Source: Alphaproteobacteria bacterium (GTDB taxonomy: Bacteria > Pseudomonadota > Alphaproteobacteria > JAUXUR01). Taken from it: 58,203 bases of DNA. Positions 56,793 to 58,203 of the stretch are shown piece after piece. Where the stretch lies: assembly GCA_030696155.1 (NCBI GenBank), contig JAUYSY010000074.1:1-58203 (forward strand). The letters run 5' to 3'. The position numbers were made by a program, and so were the translations under genes. Every line of letters starts with the position of its first letter. Position 1 is the first letter of the stretch. Under the pieces are notes generated by a model. It was not told where the DNA came from. It worked only from the letters and a program-made list of their open reading frames with translations, and did no database searches.

Positions 56793-57180
56793 GGGGGCTT
56801 TCTGTTGCCCGGTGCCCCCCAAACCGCTCTAACGTCAAACGTTATGCAGCTGCGTAGGCAGATGCAGTCCCATTATAGTTAGATGCCTTTACATTTAAGT
56901 TGGCATTTTCAAATTAGCCCGATAACGGCGGTACAATGCCGAGCAAAAATCAAGTCTTTACCATGTACGTCGATCCTATTTCGCCCCCATATATAACACA
57001 TCATGTTATGGGCAAATTCGTCGTTGAATCTCCGCTTCCGGTGCTCATGTACATAAAGGTACACTCCGCGCCGGTTCTCGATTCTCCTAGACTTTGCCTC
57101 ATAACATGATGTGTTCAAATCTGGTGGAGGCGCCGGGTACCGCCCCCGGGTCCGTGCCAATTATTCCACATGATGTTTAT
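56793..57180 (-). ncRNA. ssrA: Two-piece (permuted) tmRNA, alphaproteobacterial type
   Basis: On the minus strand the acceptor piece comes first and ends ...CCGGG-GGCGGTA-CCCGG-CGCCTCC-ACCA at 57122. After an intervening segment, the coding piece starts at 56988 with GGGGGCGAAATAGGATCGACG. GGGGGCG pairs with CGCCTCC as the acceptor stem. The tag frame (56904-56842) reads ANLNVKAS...ASAYAAA-stop, 20 codons. A GGGGGC/GCCCCC hairpin (56793-56820) closes the coding piece. The 5' end near 57180 is approximate. It rescues stalled ribosomes. Confidence 0.93.
56995..57115. repeat. Palindromic element, family A copy 4, inside the tmRNA intervening segment
   Basis: 121 bp with perfect 16-bp outer arms (aacacatcatgttatg and cataacatgatgtgtt). 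The family A core is intact (GGGCAAATTCGTCGTT ... CATGTAC/GTACACTCCG ... TAGACTTTGCCTC). It lies between the acceptor-piece CCA (57122) and the coding-piece 5' end (56988), leaving only about 6 bases on each side, so it makes up nearly all of the segment removed during processing. Confidence 0.9.
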
Positions 57181-57286
57181 CGCCATAGTCAGACAAGCTG
57201 ACACCTAATATAATAAGCACTCTTGAGCCTTTTGAGAAGGGGTGGTAGTAATATATTTAGGAAAATTTTTTTTAGAGAGATTGCTG

Positions 57287-58203
57287 ATGCCTGTGAATTT
57301 GACCCAGAAGACCGAAATCCAAGAATTAACAGAAGCTACTTTTCAAACAAAACGTGCAACAGTGCCAGCCATTGAAGAGCTTCTTTATGAACCAATCCCT
57401 ATTCTAGACCATGGATTTGTGCGGGTTATAGATTATATGGGCGATGATTCAGCGATTGTTCAAGCGGCACGCGTATCTTATGGTAAGGGTACAAAAAAAT
57501 CCCGTGAAGATCAGGGGCTACTTAATTATCTGTTGCGCCATAGACACACGACGCCTTTTGAAATGTGTGAAATGAAGTTTCATATCAAACTTCCCATTTT
57601 TGTGGCCCGCCAATGGATTCGCCACAGAACTGCCAATGTGAATGAATATTCAGCACGTTACTCGATCTTGGATCGTGAATTTTATATTCCGGCGCCTGAA
57701 CATTTAGCGGCTCAATCAAGCACCAATCGTCAAGGTCGCGCTGAAGTTTTACAGGGCGCCGAAGCTGATAAAGCATTGCAAATTCTTAAAGATGATGCCA
57801 ATCGTGCTTATGACAATTATGTTTATTTGCTTAATGAAGACGATGAAGGACAGATAATTGATCCATCGCGATCATGTCTTGCACGTGAGCTTGCGCGTAT
57901 GAATTTACCTGTTAATGCCTATACCCAATGGTATTGGAAAGTTGATTTACATAATTTGTTGCATTTCCTAAGCCTTCGTGCTGATCCACATGCTCAATAT
58001 GAAATTCGTATTTACGCCCAAAAAATGCTTGAAATTGTTCAAAAATGGGTGCCCATCACCTATGCTGCTTTCATGGATTATTATGTCAATGCGACGTCTA
58101 TTTCTGGCAAAGGTATGCAAATTGTTAAAGATATGCTCGCCGGCAAGCAAGTGACCCAAGAAAATAGCGGCATGAGCAAACGCGAATGGAATGAGCTTAT
58201 GGA
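57287..58203 (+). CDS. thyX: Flavin-dependent thymidylate synthase ThyX (3' end off the window)
   Basis: Open from the ATG at 57287 to the window edge (305 codons, no stop). It has the ThyX motif [15 protein letters not shown] (RHR-x(7)-S form), preceded by [22 protein letters not shown], and [37 protein letters not shown] towards the C-terminus. It makes dTMP from dUMP with FAD and methylene-THF. Only a few residues should be missing. Confidence 0.95.
   Translation, partial: MPVNLTQKTEIQELTEATFQTKRATVPAIEELLYEPIPILDHGFVRVIDYMGDDSAIVQAARVSYGKGTKKSREDQGLLNYLLRHRHTTPFEMCEMKFHIKLPIFVARQWIRHRTANVNEYSARYSILDREFYIPAPEHLAAQSSTNRQGRAEVLQGAEADKALQILKDDANRAYDNYVYLLNEDDEGQIIDPSRSCLARELARMNLPVNAYTQWYWKVDLHNLLHFLSLRADPHAQYEIRIYAQKMLEIVQKWVPITYAAFMDYYVNATSISGKGMQIVKDMLAGKQVTQENSGMSKREWNELM

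Noticed and set aside
56909..57160. 83-codon ORF on the minus strand
   Set aside because: It lies across the tmRNA acceptor piece, the intervening palindrome and the coding piece; the RNA structure explains the sequence.

Overview
The window looks like chromosome of an AT-rich alphaproteobacterium. Lineage markers are a MucR/Ros regulator, a two-piece (permuted) tmRNA next to an alpha-type sspB, ntrY-ntrX, a ChpT-like phosphotransferase, an alphaproteobacterial fur-olsB-olsA-miaB gene order and a yqeY-dnaG-rpoD block. The strong AT bias, many TTG starts, dense palindromic repeats and several secreted TPR/Sel1 and lipase-type proteins suggest a host-associated member, perhaps of Holosporales or Rickettsiales. 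That placement is inference.

Layout. 1-3.6 kb is an accessory spot: a duplicated priA head fused to a foreign tail, and a large exported Sel1-repeat protein that ends in a YoeB-like RNase toxin domain. 3.6-10.2 kb is housekeeping (priA, mucR, fur, ornithine-lipid acyltransferases, miaB). 10.3-17.8 kb mixes a small exported protein, a MarR-GNAT fusion, alaX, a LysE exporter, two alpha/beta hydrolases, uppP and rlmN. 17.9-23.3 kb holds a znuCBA metal importer, a class 3 lipase and small exported proteins. 23.3-30 kb is the sigma/primase/isoprenoid block with xseB and a histone-deacetylase-like gene. 30-36.7 kb has chpT, an XRE regulator, a DUF6362-like protein, osmC, the flagellar stator genes motA-motB and glmM. 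36.7-40.4 kb is an arsenic cassette (arsC, a frameshifted acr3, an ArsO-like flavoprotein) bracketed by repeated palindrome-plus-MITE units. 40.5-46.8 kb holds ntrX, ntrY, a lipoprotein, dusB and tRNA-Lys. 47-56 kb has a large acidic TPR protein, exported proteins, a two-domain GNAT, dxs and repeat fields. 56-58.2 kb ends with sspB, the split tmRNA gene and a partial thyX.

The most unusual signals are structural. A superfamily of roughly 100-145 bp palindromes shares a core and apex, but each copy has its own outer arms, and those arms stay complementary to each other. One copy lies exactly in the intervening segment of the split tmRNA gene, and many sit directly after stop codons. A second class is a 260-350 bp MITE family with TCAATCTAC-type terminal inverted repeats, two copies of which bracket the ars genes. 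The other strong candidate for new biology is the signal-peptide plus Sel1 plus YoeB-domain protein at the left end, which has no antitoxin gene beside it.
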